DNA of 64,000 bases from Flavobacteriaceae bacterium. Its GTDB lineage: Bacteria > Bacteroidota > Bacteroidia > Flavobacteriales > Flavobacteriaceae. Both the position numbers and the translations under genes were made by a program. Shown here in pieces: positions 8,415 through 19,877 of the stretch. A model generated the notes under the pieces. The model was not told the origin of the DNA, searched no databases, and was given only the letters and a program-made list of their open reading frames with translations. The DNA is taken from contig PKDU01000011.1 of the NCBI GenBank assembly GCA_002862705.1, positions 62,001 through 126,000 of the forward strand. Reading direction: 5' to 3'. Within the stretch, counting starts at the first letter, position 1. Each line of letters begins with the position of its first letter.

Positions 8415-9515
8415 TTATTTAGATTTCATTTCATGAGTTATTGACACTTCTTTGTTCCCCCTAAATGCTTTGATATAGGCGCCTTTATAGCCTTTTTTAG
8501 TGAGCTTTGATACCGCTTTTTTAGCCGACTTGTACGAAGAAAATGAACCGTAGTAATACCTGTAAAGACTACCTGACTTGACGCGAGATATATCTGATAA
8601 TCCCTTAAAATTATACGGTTTTAGGGCCATCTTTTTGGTGCTAGCAGCAATCTGAATTCGGAAGGTAGTAGCAGCTGCACGGCTGCTTGTTGTTGGCGTA
8701 CGGGTGGTTTCAACAGGAACCGTATCCATAACAAGACCTGTGAATAAGGTGCCGTCTAAAGAAGATTTATACTGCATGATGGCTTTGGCTATGGCCTTGC
8801 TAATTTCGGTTTGTCCGCGCTTTGAATTTAGATACGCACCTTCCTTTGAGTTGGTCAGAAAACCTGTCTCGACCAACACACTAGGCATATAGGTGTTGCG
8901 AAGTACCAAAAAACCAGCTTGTTTTACGGTTCGGTTTTTGCGCTTTAAATTTTTAACAAAACTCTGTTGAATATAGTTTGCCGCTTCGATACTTTGGTTG
9001 AGATAATCCTCTTGCATCAATACCAAGCTAATGACCGACTCGGGATTATTGGGATCAAAACCGTCGTATTCTTGCTCATAATTATCTTCCAAAAATATTA
9101 CAGCATTTTCTTTCTGGGCAATTCTAAAATTATCCTTGTTTCGATGTAGGCCCAGTACAAATGTGCCTGCACCATAAGCATTGGAAGTATGTGCATCACA
9201 GTGAATGGAAACAAACAAATCGGCCTTTGCCTTGTTGGCGACGTTAGCCCTACCGTTTAGCGTAACGTATTTATCTGATTTCCTCGTGTAAACAACCTTA
9301 ACGCCTTTTTCTTTTTCGAGTATGGCACCCGTTTTTAGTGCAATATTGAGCACTATTTTTTTTTCGTAATAGTTGTTACCCCTATTTCCTGGGTCTTTAC
9401 CGCCATGACCTGCGTCAATTACTACTGTAAAAGGCTTATCATTTTGGGCATACAAATTGCTGTTAAAGCTAAAAACACTAACAACAAAAAATAAAGCAAT
9501 TTTAATGAAACGCAT
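8415..9515 (-). CDS. N-acetylmuramoyl-L-alanine amidase with C-terminal SPOR domain
   Basis: An exported zinc amidase (Amidase_3/AmiC family) of 366 residues that cuts the peptide from muramic acid in peptidoglycan. A signal peptide covers about residues 1-24. The catalytic domain has IDAGHGGKDPG (34-43, zinc His 37), Glu 51, SIHCDAH (zinc His 105) and the catalytic-Glu segment VLVETGFLTN. After a Thr/Ser/Ala-rich linker, residues ~285-355 form a SPOR-like peptidoglycan-binding domain (FRIQIAAS...GSLYRYYYGSFSSY), which usually brings such enzymes to the division septum. It is divergent from lptD with only 12-39 nt between starts. Confidence 0.9.
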   Translation of the reverse strand: MRFIKIALFFVVSVFSFNSNLYAQNDKPFTVVIDAGHGGKDPGNRGNNYYEKKIVLNIALKTGAILEKEKGVKVVYTRKSDKYVTLNGRANVANKAKADLFVSIHCDAHTSNAYGAGTFVLGLHRNKDNFRIAQKENAVIFLEDNYEQEYDGFDPNNPESVISLVLMQEDYLNQSIEAANYIQQSFVKNLKRKNRTVKQAGFLVLRNTYMPSVLVETGFLTNSKEGAYLNSKRGQTEISKAIAKAIMQYKSSLDGTLFTGLVMDTVPVETTRTPTTSSRAAATTFRIQIAASTKKMALKPYNFKGLSDISRVKSGSLYRYYYGSFSSYKSAKKAVSKLTKKGYKGAYIKAFRGNKEVSITHEMKSK

Positions 9516-9532
9516 TCTGGATAAAATATGTG

Positions 9533-9540
9533 TATTTTTG
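9533..9540 (+). promoter_or_regulatory. -7 element (TATTTTTG) of lptD
   Basis: TATTTTTG matches TAnnTTTG and lies 14 nt before the ATG at 9555. It overlaps an upstream in-frame ATG at 9528, which argues that 9528 is not the start. No clear -33 TTG is seen. Confidence 0.5.
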
Positions 9541-9554
9541 GAGCATTCAATCTG

Positions 9555-12176
9555 ATGTCTTTGTCAAAAGTAATACATTATTCTGGCACCTCACATAAAT
9601 GGCATATTTGCTGTCTTATGTTTTTGTTTGGCGCCCTTGCTATTGCGCAAGAAACAGCTGTTGACGAAGCAGTTAAAGACAGCATAGTGCAAGATAGTGT
9701 AGCGGTAAAGGAACCCGTATTGCTCGATAAAATAAAAAGACATGCTGATGGGTATATGATTGTCAACCGCAAGGAAAATAAGTTGTATATGTATGATGGG
9801 GCTGAATTATACTATCAAGATATTGAGTTAAAATCGGGAATAATCGTGTTGGATTACACTACTAATGAAGTTTCTGCTGGACGCATTAAAGATACGTTGG
9901 GTAATTTGGTGCAGCCTCCCGCTTTCAAGCAAGGTGGCGACGAAGTGTTTCCGGATTCAATACGTTTTAACTTTGACACCAAAAAGGCCATCATCTGGAA
10001 TTCTAGAAGTGAGCAGCAAGGGATGAATGTCAAAGCGACTACAACCAAAAAGCAAAACGATTCGGTCTATTACCTTAGGAATGCCAAGATAACAACCTCG
10101 AAAGATGTAGATGATCCAGAATATTACATTCGTGTTAGAACTGCAAAGTTTGTTCCCAAACGCAAAATGATATCAGGTTTGAGTAACCTGTATATTGCTG
10201 ATGTCCCTACTCCTTTGTTTTTGCCTTTTGCATATTTCCCCATGACACAAAATCGTGCTACAGGATTTTTGTTCCCAACCATAGGCGAAAATTTTAACAG
10301 GGGATATTTCCTCCAAAATGGTGGATATTATTTTGTGGTCAACGACAACCTTGATGTAGCAACACTCGGGGACTATTACACCAATGGCAGCTATGGTTTT
10401 CGAGTAGAAAGCAATTACAACAAACGTTATCGCTACAGAGGAAATTTTAGCTTTAGGTATGAAAGTTTAATCAATGGGGAGCGCGGACTTCCAAACTACG
10501 GCAAGTCTACCATATTCAACCTAAGGTGGTCTCACAGCAAGGACAGTAAATCCAACCCAAACAGCAGATTTTCTGCATCGGTAAATTTGGGAACCAGCAA
10601 CTACTTTAGGGAGTCGCTGAATCAAATCAACACCACTAATTTTTTAAACAATACGCTAAACTCCTCGGTTTCATATACCAGGACGTTTCCCAAATACCCT
10701 TCTGTAAACCTATCGATATCGGCTACACATAGCCAGAACACACGCTCGAAGACCGTGAACATGACGTTGCCTTCATTGACAGCCAATATGGAACGTATTT
10801 ACCCATTTGCCAAGCGCAACGGCATCAAGAAAGGGATTGTTCAAAACATCAACTTCCAATACAGCATGAGGGGTGATAACCGCATCAACACAACAGATGA
10901 ACTCGTTTCTGAAAAGGGCTTATTTTATGGTGCTAAGTCAGGGATGCAGCACGACGTTCCCATCAACACAAATTTCAAAATAGCCAAATATTTTAATTTT
11001 ACTTTGGGTGGTAGTTATAAGGAGGTTTGGACCAATCAAACCATCAAAAAAAAGGATTACGATCTTGTGCTAGATGCACTACCCGAACAGGACACCATCT
11101 CGGGCTTTGATAGATTTGCGCAGTATAATTTTAGCATGGGGGCCAACACCACATTGTACGGGGTGTTTAATTTTAAAGAGGATAAGAAAATTCAAAGCAT
11201 ACGCCACGTTGTCAACGCAAATGTAAACTATAGCAACAGCCCAAGCTTCGAACAATATTATGACGAATACATCATTGATGCAGATGGAAATACTAGAGAC
11301 TACACCCGTTTTGAAGGAGGTCTTTACGGCAGACCCGGCAAAACCAAATCAAGTTCAATAGGCATTACTGTCCGCAATAATGTAGAAGCCAAAGTAAAGG
11401 ACAGGGATTCAACCAAAACAGAATTGAAAAAGATTAAAATTCTGAACAATCTTAATTTTAGTACTAACTATAATATAACAGCCGATTCTCTTCGTTGGAG
11501 CCCCATACGTATGAGTACCGTTATACCCCTACTGGATAATAAGCTCAATATTAACATGGGTGCTACATTTGACCCCTATGCATTGGATGAGAATAAGAAT
11601 CGTTACAACACCTTTAGCGCAGCCAATGGAGGCCCACTATTGCGCATGACAAGCGCCAACATCAACTGGGGGTATAACTTTAAAAGTAAAGGCAATAAAA
11701 AGGACAGTAGCAATGACAACAACGGAAGCATTCCAGGCCTAAATAATAACAGAGGTTTAGATGAACAACGGAACTATGGCACTGCTGCTGACGAAGAAGA
11801 CGAGGAGCCTGAGGAAGATAAAAATAACGCTCTCTACAAAACCAATATCCCTTGGAGTATAAATTTGAGGCACAGTTTTACATACGCAAACAATAGGGAG
11901 CAACGTCAAATCAGCAATAACTCCCTTATGGCATCGGCAAATGTATCGCTTACGCCCAAGTGGAAAGTCAATATATCTTCGGGTTATGACTTTAAAAACA
12001 AAGGGGTAACGTTTACGAATCTCGGCATAGACCGCGATCTTGACAGTTGGAATATGAATATTTCTTGGACACCATTTGGAAATCGTGAATCGTGGTTTTT
12101 CTTTATTGGAGTTAAATCGGGAATACTACGCGATTTGAAATACGAAAAACGGCGTGAACCAGAAAAAAGACTATAA
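9555..12176 (+). CDS. lptD: LPS-assembly protein LptD-like outer-membrane protein
   Basis: An 873-residue outer-membrane protein of the flavobacterial LptD/OstA family, which inserts lipopolysaccharide into the outer leaflet. A hydrophobic export segment ends near ALAIAQ. An OstA/LptA-like beta-jellyroll follows (about 55-230), then a large beta-barrel rich in alternating aromatic strands. An acidic insert (EEDEEPEED) lies near residue 755 of the barrel region. I chose the ATG at 9555 because a TATTTTTG element covers the in-frame ATG at 9528. The divergent neighbour is a cell-wall amidase and ridA follows after 9 nt, an arrangement common in flavobacteria. Its interaction partner LptE is not visible here. 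Confidence 0.85.
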   Translation: MSLSKVIHYSGTSHKWHICCLMFLFGALAIAQETAVDEAVKDSIVQDSVAVKEPVLLDKIKRHADGYMIVNRKENKLYMYDGAELYYQDIELKSGIIVLDYTTNEVSAGRIKDTLGNLVQPPAFKQGGDEVFPDSIRFNFDTKKAIIWNSRSEQQGMNVKATTTKKQNDSVYYLRNAKITTSKDVDDPEYYIRVRTAKFVPKRKMISGLSNLYIADVPTPLFLPFAYFPMTQNRATGFLFPTIGENFNRGYFLQNGGYYFVVNDNLDVATLGDYYTNGSYGFRVESNYNKRYRYRGNFSFRYESLINGERGLPNYGKSTIFNLRWSHSKDSKSNPNSRFSASVNLGTSNYFRESLNQINTTNFLNNTLNSSVSYTRTFPKYPSVNLSISATHSQNTRSKTVNMTLPSLTANMERIYPFAKRNGIKKGIVQNINFQYSMRGDNRINTTDELVSEKGLFYGAKSGMQHDVPINTNFKIAKYFNFTLGGSYKEVWTNQTIKKKDYDLVLDALPEQDTISGFDRFAQYNFSMGANTTLYGVFNFKEDKKIQSIRHVVNANVNYSNSPSFEQYYDEYIIDADGNTRDYTRFEGGLYGRPGKTKSSSIGITVRNNVEAKVKDRDSTKTELKKIKILNNLNFSTNYNITADSLRWSPIRMSTVIPLLDNKLNINMGATFDPYALDENKNRYNTFSAANGGPLLRMTSANINWGYNFKSKGNKKDSSNDNNGSIPGLNNNRGLDEQRNYGTAADEEDEEPEEDKNNALYKTNIPWSINLRHSFTYANNREQRQISNNSLMASANVSLTPKWKVNISSGYDFKNKGVTFTNLGIDRDLDSWNMNISWTPFGNRESWFFFIGVKSGILRDLKYEKRREPEKRL

Positions 12177-12185
12177 TTTAGGAAT

Positions 12186-12566
12186 ATGAAAACGATCATC
12201 AAAACAGACAAGGCACCCATGCCGATAGGACCCTATAACCAAGCCATATTGGTAAACAATACGTTATATGCTAGTGGTCAAATTGCTATAAACCCAGCTA
12301 CAAAACAATTGATTTCGGGAGGCATTGAGGCAGAAACCAAGCAAGTAATGGAAAATTTGGCGGCGGTGTTGGATGCCGCAAGCATGCATTTTTCAGATGT
12401 TGTTAAGTGCAGTATCTTTATTTCAGACATGAATGACTTTGCTGCCATAAACGAAGTTTACGGTACTTATTTTGACGATGAAAATGCACCAGCAAGGGAA
12501 ACCGTTCAGGTTGCCGTATTGCCAAAAAGTGTAAACGTTGAGATATCGTTGATAGCCGTAGCCTAG
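12186..12566 (+). CDS. RidA family reactive intermediate/imine deaminase
   Basis: A 126-residue cytoplasmic enzyme of the YjgF/YER057c/UK114 family. RidA proteins form trimers that hydrolyse 2-aminoacrylate and related imines released by PLP enzymes. The diagnostic C-terminal block APARETVQVAVLPKSV is present, with the Arg that binds the substrate carboxylate, and so is the N-terminal APMPIGPYNQAI. Length is normal. It follows lptD by 9 nt and its last 4 nt overlap the convergent kinase gene. Confidence 0.93.
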   Translation: MKTIIKTDKAPMPIGPYNQAILVNNTLYASGQIAINPATKQLISGGIEAETKQVMENLAAVLDAASMHFSDVVKCSIFISDMNDFAAINEVYGTYFDDENAPARETVQVAVLPKSVNVEISLIAVA

Positions 12567-13414
12567 GACGTTTTTAAGTGGTACTCCACCAAGCCCTCAA
12601 TAGGTTTTTTGTGCACATTCCCAATTGTCAGACCCAAGCCACTTAAGACCTCTGCTAGCTCTTCTTTGAGGTAAAAGGCTATGGAACCTATAAAGTGAAT
12701 AGGTACGTTTTTAGCATTATCAAATTGTAGTATCTGATGACGTGCAAACAAATCAAACCCTTTCTTTATTAGGGCTTGGCTGTACGGGTTTTCTTTGTTT
12801 TCAATCAAGAAACGCGCAAAGGTTGCCAAATAGGTGTTGGGATTTGATTTTTTGTACAGATTTGATTTGATAGACTCTGACGACAAATCAAAAGACTCTT
12901 CAAAAACCGCAGCCATTTTTTCTGGTATCTTATTGAAATAATAATCACGCAACAACTGGCGTCCAAAATAATTTCCGCTGCCATCATCCATCAAGATATA
13001 TCCCAATGAATCAACGCGTTGTTCAATCTCTTGTCCATCAAAATAGCTACAGTTCGAGCCTGTTCCAAGAATACAAACAATGCTTTTTTCTCCAGGCTCA
13101 GTTGCCGCATATACAGCCGCGTAAGTGTCTTCTTTTACCTCTATTTTTGCACTCGGAAAAATACCTTGTAGCACTTTCTTTAGCAATACTCTAGGTGGTT
13201 TAGTGCCACAGCCTGCACCGTAAAAATGAATGTAGTTTACAGATTTACGCTTGCGGTATAAGTCATAATTATTGATAATACGTTCTTCCAAAATAGCATC
13301 CGATAACACTTGCGGGTTTAGTCCTTGTGTTTGCGTTTCGAAAAGTACATCGTTTTGTGCATCAAGAGCAATCCAATCCGTTTTGGTTGAGCCGCTATCA
13401 ATAATAAGTTTCAT
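12563..13414 (-). CDS. N-acetylglucosamine kinase-like sugar kinase (BadF/BadG/BcrA/BcrD ATPase family)
   Basis: A 283-residue ASKHA-fold kinase. The phosphate-1 loop DSGSTKTD (6-13) and phosphate-2 segment GTGSNCSYFDG are visible. The closest family is the N-acetylglucosamine/N-acetylmuramate kinase-like group of Bacteroidota, which phosphorylates amino sugars, probably from wall recycling. It starts 4 nt after gapA and is therefore likely the last gene of a pfkA-gapA-kinase operon, tying amino-sugar entry to glycolysis. The exact sugar is inferred, not seen. Confidence 0.8.
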   Translation of the reverse strand: MKLIIDSGSTKTDWIALDAQNDVLFETQTQGLNPQVLSDAILEERIINNYDLYRKRKSVNYIHFYGAGCGTKPPRVLLKKVLQGIFPSAKIEVKEDTYAAVYAATEPGEKSIVCILGTGSNCSYFDGQEIEQRVDSLGYILMDDGSGNYFGRQLLRDYYFNKIPEKMAAVFEESFDLSSESIKSNLYKKSNPNTYLATFARFLIENKENPYSQALIKKGFDLFARHQILQFDNAKNVPIHFIGSIAFYLKEELAEVLSGLGLTIGNVHKKPIEGLVEYHLKTS

Positions 13415-13418
13415 GCGA

Positions 13419-14426
<1,008 letters not shown>

Positions 14427-14438
14427 TTAATTATTAAT

Positions 14439-15443
14439 TTATAGTCTCATTATTTCAGATACACGAACAAGTTCGTTATCAATTTTCGATTCACCCTTTA
14501 TTGCTTTATCCAAAGGGGTTAATATCATTTTTCCGTCACCGATTCCGATCATATAACCAGAAGTCCCTTTGCGAAGTTCTTCAACAGCACGCAAGCCCAT
14601 TCGGCTGGCCAGTACACGGTCAAAACAAGTGGGTGCGCCACCACGTTGCATATGTCCAAGCACAGAAACACGCACCTCATAGTCAGGAAGGTTATCCTCA
14701 ATATACTCGGCTAATTCAAATACGTTTTTACCAATTTTATCACCCTCTGCAACCATAACAATACTGGAGAGCTTACCTGATTTTTTGGAACGCTTGAGCG
14801 ACTGTAACAAACGGTCAAGACCCATATTTGCTTCAGGAATTAGGATTTCTTCAGCGCCAGCGCCAATTCCTGTATTCAATGCAATATGACCAGCATCGCG
14901 CCCCATTACTTCTACAAAGAATAAACGGTTATGTGAAATGGCTGTGTCTCTAATTTTATCTACTGCTTCAACTACGGTGTTCATGGCAGTGTCATAGCCC
15001 AAAGTATGGGAGGTACCATAAATATCATTGTCAATGGTTCCAGGGATACCAATAACGGGGATGCCAAATTCTTGCTGAAAAATTAAACCACCCGTAAAAC
15101 TACCATCACCACCAATAACTACAATTGCGTCAATGTTGCTTTTCTGTAAGTTAGCAAATGCTTTTTTTCGGCCTTCTTTGGTTCTAAATTCATCAGAACG
15201 CGCGGACTTCAGAATGGTACCACCTTTATTAATGATGTTGTTTACACTTCTTGGCCCCAAAGGCTTAATACTTCCTTCAATCATGCCTTGATAGCCTCGA
15301 AAAACACCAAAGCACTTCATTTTGTAAAAAGCTGCTGAACGAACTACTGACCTAATGGCGGCATTCATGCCAGGTGCATCGCCTCCTGAAGTGAGGACGG
15401 CAATGTTAGTAATTGTGGCGTCAACTGAATCTGTGGTTTTCAT
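14439..15443 (-). CDS. pfkA: ATP-dependent 6-phosphofructokinase
   Basis: A 334-residue group A phosphofructokinase, the committed step of glycolysis. SGGDAPGMNA (19-28) binds ATP, VIGGDGSFTGG carries the Gly typical of ATP-using rather than PPi-using enzymes, and PGTIDNDI holds the catalytic Asp. An in-frame ATG at 15461 would add six unusual residues, so the ATG at 15443 is preferred. tamB ends 34-53 nt upstream on the same strand. The gene leads a likely pfkA-gapA-kinase operon. Confidence 0.95.
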   Translation of the reverse strand: MKTTDSVDATITNIAVLTSGGDAPGMNAAIRSVVRSAAFYKMKCFGVFRGYQGMIEGSIKPLGPRSVNNIINKGGTILKSARSDEFRTKEGRKKAFANLQKSNIDAIVVIGGDGSFTGGLIFQQEFGIPVIGIPGTIDNDIYGTSHTLGYDTAMNTVVEAVDKIRDTAISHNRLFFVEVMGRDAGHIALNTGIGAGAEEILIPEANMGLDRLLQSLKRSKKSGKLSSIVMVAEGDKIGKNVFELAEYIEDNLPDYEVRVSVLGHMQRGGAPTCFDRVLASRMGLRAVEELRKGTSGYMIGIGDGKMILTPLDKAIKGESKIDNELVRVSEIMRL

Positions 15444-15495
15444 GATAAAATTGCAATGCAAATTAACGAATAATCTCTCGTTTTAACCTAATAAT

Positions 15496-18400
15496 TTATG
15501 GGTTAATGTTCTCCTTTTTGTTAAAAATTTTATTGACAAGTTCTCTGAAGGAATCGAATCTAACTTGATAACCAACTCCTATACCTTGTGTATATCCCAA
15601 TTCGTCACCAAAATATTGGAACTCATTTTCCTTATTAAAGACACGTGCACGGAGGTCTCCCTTTTTATTAAGCAAGAATTCAAGCTTTACATTCCCTATG
15701 ATCATGGTCTCCTCTTCATTTCCAACGGGAACACCCACTTTGCCATCAATAAGTATGCGCTCGTTGATGTTGGTTGATAAACTTACCCCTAACCTGTCGC
15801 GATTTTTTATTGAAACGGCAGCATTGCGATCCCCTTGAAGGTAGTCAATACCCAAATTCAATTTGTCGTTTTCATTTGTGAATATGTTGTCAAAAATGCC
15901 TGATGCTTTTTCAAAAAGATTGGTTGTTAACGTTTGACTGGAAATGGCAGCTAAAGAAACTTCATTAATAAAGCTTCCTTGTGAGAGCAACGAAATGGCC
16001 TGTAACTGCCTTCTTTCTTGGTCATTTAGCATGTAATTCAATTCGTTTTTAACGATACCCGAGGCGTTGGGGAAGTTAATTTCAAAAGTTGGTGTTTCAG
16101 GATTGAGTAGATTTCCAAAAAGCGTGATGGAAACATCCGTTGGTATCTTTTGGCTGATGTTATCGCCCTCCAAAAGCACTGCTGGGTTTGCACCACCTGG
16201 AACCTCATAAACGGCTTGCATGTTTATTTGCGCACCATACGGATCGCCCTCCCAAAAAATAACACCGCCAGGTTCCAAGCGAAACGTTTTGTCTATAAGC
16301 CCAAGGTTCTTGAAGTTGTATATTCCTTCAAAGGCAATAAAGTCACCCCACATGGCAAACGAACCCGCTGTATCAATTTCAAGAAGTAAACTCCCTGCAC
16401 CACGACCGCGCAAAAAACTTTTTGTTTCTGGATCAACCACAATTTCAACCTCTGCTTCTGGCGTAACATCCAATTCAAAGTTTAATTGCAGGCCTTTTAC
16501 CGTGTTGAATTGCGCTGTTTCAGGATCTTCTTCCGTTTGTTTATCTACAAAATTGATGAATGACACATCGCCAATTTTGGTGTCGTATTGAATCGGAATA
16601 AAGATATTAGTGCCCGTTGCGGTTTCGCCTACAACATCTATTTGCATATTTGAAAATGCACCGTAAAGGTGCGCATCACCATTAAAAAAAGCATTGCCAT
16701 AATACAATGATTCTTCCGCAAAGGAGGTATTGAGCACCTCCAGCTGCGTAGCATTTATGTTCATATCTAATCCCCAGTTCGAAAAAGATTGATGGGTTAA
16801 AACCCCTGATAGCTGAGCTGTTTGTTCGCTCCCTGAACTAAAATCAGATGGATTGATACTAATAAGATCCTCACTAAATCGAAATGGAACAGCATCGGAG
16901 AAGTGGTATAGTGTGTTCAAATACGGAACACCCAATTTCAAGTCATCAACAACAAAGGAACCTTCTGGAATTATGTTGTCCGTTTTGGAGGATACGTGTA
17001 CGTTTCCGTTAGCTTTTCCACTAAAAGGTGAAAAAACATCGCTTGTAAGCCCTGCGATTAGAGACAGATTATAATCTGAAAAAGCCACATCAACCTCCCA
17101 AGTGGGAACAGCATTTTCTATTCCTATAGTGCCCGTAGCAAGAAGAACATCTTTCCCGTCATCAGCGATTTGCAATGCCAGTTGGTAATCCTGATTGTCT
17201 TTGTTTGATTGGAGCTTAAGCGCTGCTTCTCCAAGCGGCACGTCGTTTAATGCCAAATCGGACAAATGCAAGTTAGAGTTCCCCCCAAAACCTGCTGGTG
17301 ATTGACGGATATTGAGAAATCCATTAACGATTCCCTCCCAACGGTTTTTTTGAAAAGACAACAGATCGTTCATATAAACATTGGAAAATTTTACATCAAT
17401 AGTAAAAGCATCACTCCCCTTTTGGCTGGCATCGGCAGTAATGGCAGAAGTTTCTGTCATAAAATTTAGATTGCTAAAAGCAAAGTCGCTGGTGCTTGTA
17501 GCAACCAATATGGGATTGTCATTATTATTATCAATGGTCCAGCGCTTGTTATTAAAAAACAGTTCAGCATCTTGGATTTCTAAAATGGCTTGGGCAGAAT
17601 CATTAACGGTAAATGCCGTATTGATGATATTGAGCGCTTCCGTTTCCTTCGCAGAAGCAAATTCGATGCGACCGTATAACTTTTCTGATACTTGGGCGTT
17701 AATCCACTCGACATCAAATAAATTGGCCTTAGGGTTAGCAATTTCGTCAATACTAATATTTGAATGGTAGATAGGCTGCTTGGTGTCAATTTTCAAAGAC
17801 AAACCGGTCAATTGGGTTTTGTTTATACCAATGCTGGGTGCACGAATTTCAAGTTTAAAACGGGCATCATCTGGCTTAATACTACCTTTTATAAACGTAT
17901 TATCATCCAATGAAACGACACCGCCAAAAAGAGCAGATGCAATTTTTCCACGTAAATTGAAGTTAAAATCGACATGTTGGTTGGGAGAAATTGGAATGGG
18001 TTTATAGCTTTTAAATTGACTGCCCAACGCATTTTTGGCGAGCACTCCCAGCTCGGAGGGTTTGAAGTTTCCAATCAATATGCCTGTTGCCACGTCTTCA
18101 GAATTTATATTTACCACTCGAAGTCCATTCGTAAGCCTAGATTGTGCCGACAACGATGAAAACGTATAGGTTTCGTTTGGCGTTTTAAGAGCCCCCTGAT
18201 CGATGTATAAATCCCCTATCATTTCGTCAATATTATTGCCCTGTAAAGCCAAATCAACAGAGCCAGAAAAGACACCGTCAACAGCATTAGACATCCAACC
18301 TAAAGCGGCAAAATTAGCATGCTCGATATCGGCATTAAACGAAAAGTTCCGGGTGTCCGAAGCAAAATCTACTTGGCCGTTTAAATCAATTACGATGGAT

Positions 18401-19848
18401 TTATCCACAATATTCATATTACCTAAAAATAATTTAGGGTTTATTGTTCCTTCTATTGCCAAGGAATCGTAGCTGTATTCGCGGTAGTTAAAATTTGTAA
18501 ATTCCCCACTGATTGCCGCATTTAGATCGGACATATCAAAACCATTCCCAGAAACGACAACACCAAGTCCTGTGCGCCCAATTGTTGGTACGGCAGCAAG
18601 CTGCCCAATATCAAAATCATTGGACGAGAGTGAAATTGAATAGTCACGAATTTTTTCATCAAAAGCAAAGGTGGTACTGCTTTGCATGCGGCCAAGCGCA
18701 GTTACTAGGCTAGCTTTGATGTTCCACAACTTATTTTTTAAGATCACTTTGGAATCAGTAGAAAGGCCGCCTAAACGCGACAAAAAACCAGCTAGTTCGG
18801 GAGACAAACTAAAAGGAATGGAAGTGGAATTATCGGCCGCGTCTAATTTCAAATCAACTTCAATAGACCTGTTGTCTACATCTAAAATGTTTTTAATTTT
18901 CCCATCAACAACAAGCTCCGTATTCTGATGATTGATCTGAAACTCTTGCGTAGTAAAGTCTTTAACAAGTCCATCGACATTTCCTTTCACATTAACGGAT
19001 TTTCCCTTCCAATTTGGGATGATTTTTTTTAAGTCAGATGCTCCAATTGAAGCGGATTTAAACCCAATATTGAGGCTTACTTTCTCAACAAAATCTTTTA
19101 ATCCGCCCTTGGGATAAGCAAGACGAATATCCACATCAAGCACGCTTTCTTTAGTTTGAATAACTGCATTTTCCAATACCATACGGGTTGGAGAAAATTG
19201 ATACTTTCCAGCAAGTGAGGTTAGTGCGGTATCGCGCCAATTTGTGTTGGCATTAAGCTGTTTTATGTCAGCGCTAATTATACTTCCATCAACACGAAAA
19301 TTCTGAATATCAGCATTAAGTGCCGAAAACCGCTGAGCACTTCCGTTGCTTTTATTTTGATTCTGGACACGTATGGAAGCATCGACCAGGCTTATAGATG
19401 CAGCAACAAGTTCTGTTTTGGCTTTGGGGCTTTCATCAGCGTTAAAACGATCAAAAAACTGACTGACATTGGAGTTGCTTTCGTTTTCGTAAATGGTGCT
19501 GTTAAACATCACATCTTTTAAAAATACATTACCTAGATCGGTATCTCCATTCAAAATTGCTCTTAAGCGCAAGGTATTTAAACGGGCATGGCCTACATAA
19601 AGAAGCGTGTCTTGCTTATGGTCATAAGCCAATATGTCGTGCAGTTCAACATATCCAAAGGGTGATACCTGTAAACTGCTGATGTCGATATTGGCACCGA
19701 AACGTTCATTTATATTTTGAGTAAAGCGTTGCCCCAAATACGTTTGGGTTACGGGTAGCATTAAAACAAACACTACCAACACTATAAAAAGTAAAAAAGT
19801 AGCAATGATGCGTCTTATTTTCTTTTTTATGGGATGCTTCTTTTCCAA
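15496..19848 (-). CDS. tamB: TamB-family translocation/assembly module protein
   Basis: A very large envelope protein of 1450 residues. One N-terminal membrane segment (about 13-33) anchors it in the inner membrane; the rest is the repetitive beta-taco (AsmA/TamB) architecture that bridges the periplasm, and the last ~450 residues match the TamB C-terminal domain (DUF490). Family members help assemble outer-membrane proteins or carry phospholipids to the outer membrane. No ATG exists in the open frame upstream; the start appears to be a TTG at 19848, giving MEKKHPIKKKIRRII. It diverges from tsaD, also a TTG start, with 29 nt between. Confidence 0.88.
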   Translation of the reverse strand: MEKKHPIKKKIRRIIATFLLFIVLVVFVLMLPVTQTYLGQRFTQNINERFGANIDISSLQVSPFGYVELHDILAYDHKQDTLLYVGHARLNTLRLRAILNGDTDLGNVFLKDVMFNSTIYENESNSNVSQFFDRFNADESPKAKTELVAASISLVDASIRVQNQNKSNGSAQRFSALNADIQNFRVDGSIISADIKQLNANTNWRDTALTSLAGKYQFSPTRMVLENAVIQTKESVLDVDIRLAYPKGGLKDFVEKVSLNIGFKSASIGASDLKKIIPNWKGKSVNVKGNVDGLVKDFTTQEFQINHQNTELVVDGKIKNILDVDNRSIEVDLKLDAADNSTSIPFSLSPELAGFLSRLGGLSTDSKVILKNKLWNIKASLVTALGRMQSSTTFAFDEKIRDYSISLSSNDFDIGQLAAVPTIGRTGLGVVVSGNGFDMSDLNAAISGEFTNFNYREYSYDSLAIEGTINPKLFLGNMNIVDKSIVIDLNGQVDFASDTRNFSFNADIEHANFAALGWMSNAVDGVFSGSVDLALQGNNIDEMIGDLYIDQGALKTPNETYTFSSLSAQSRLTNGLRVVNINSEDVATGILIGNFKPSELGVLAKNALGSQFKSYKPIPISPNQHVDFNFNLRGKIASALFGGVVSLDDNTFIKGSIKPDDARFKLEIRAPSIGINKTQLTGLSLKIDTKQPIYHSNISIDEIANPKANLFDVEWINAQVSEKLYGRIEFASAKETEALNIINTAFTVNDSAQAILEIQDAELFFNNKRWTIDNNNDNPILVATSTSDFAFSNLNFMTETSAITADASQKGSDAFTIDVKFSNVYMNDLLSFQKNRWEGIVNGFLNIRQSPAGFGGNSNLHLSDLALNDVPLGEAALKLQSNKDNQDYQLALQIADDGKDVLLATGTIGIENAVPTWEVDVAFSDYNLSLIAGLTSDVFSPFSGKANGNVHVSSKTDNIIPEGSFVVDDLKLGVPYLNTLYHFSDAVPFRFSEDLISINPSDFSSGSEQTAQLSGVLTHQSFSNWGLDMNINATQLEVLNTSFAEESLYYGNAFFNGDAHLYGAFSNMQIDVVGETATGTNIFIPIQYDTKIGDVSFINFVDKQTEEDPETAQFNTVKGLQLNFELDVTPEAEVEIVVDPETKSFLRGRGAGSLLLEIDTAGSFAMWGDFIAFEGIYNFKNLGLIDKTFRLEPGGVIFWEGDPYGAQINMQAVYEVPGGANPAVLLEGDNISQKIPTDVSITLFGNLLNPETPTFEINFPNASGIVKNELNYMLNDQERRQLQAISLLSQGSFINEVSLAAISSQTLTTNLFEKASGIFDNIFTNENDKLNLGIDYLQGDRNAAVSIKNRDRLGVSLSTNINERILIDGKVGVPVGNEEETMIIGNVKLEFLLNKKGDLRARVFNKENEFQYFGDELGYTQGIGVGYQVRFDSFRELVNKIFNKKENINP

Positions 19849-19853
19849 AGTGC

Positions 19854-19861
19854 TAATTTTG
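19854..19861 (+). promoter_or_regulatory. -7 element (TAATTTTG) of the tsaD operon
   Basis: TAATTTTG matches TAnnTTTG and lies 16 nt before the TTG start of tsaD, within the 29-nt gap to tamB. No convincing -33 TTG is seen, and the matching tamB promoter is not obvious. Confidence 0.45.
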
Positions 19862-19877
19862 TGCTTATATATTTATT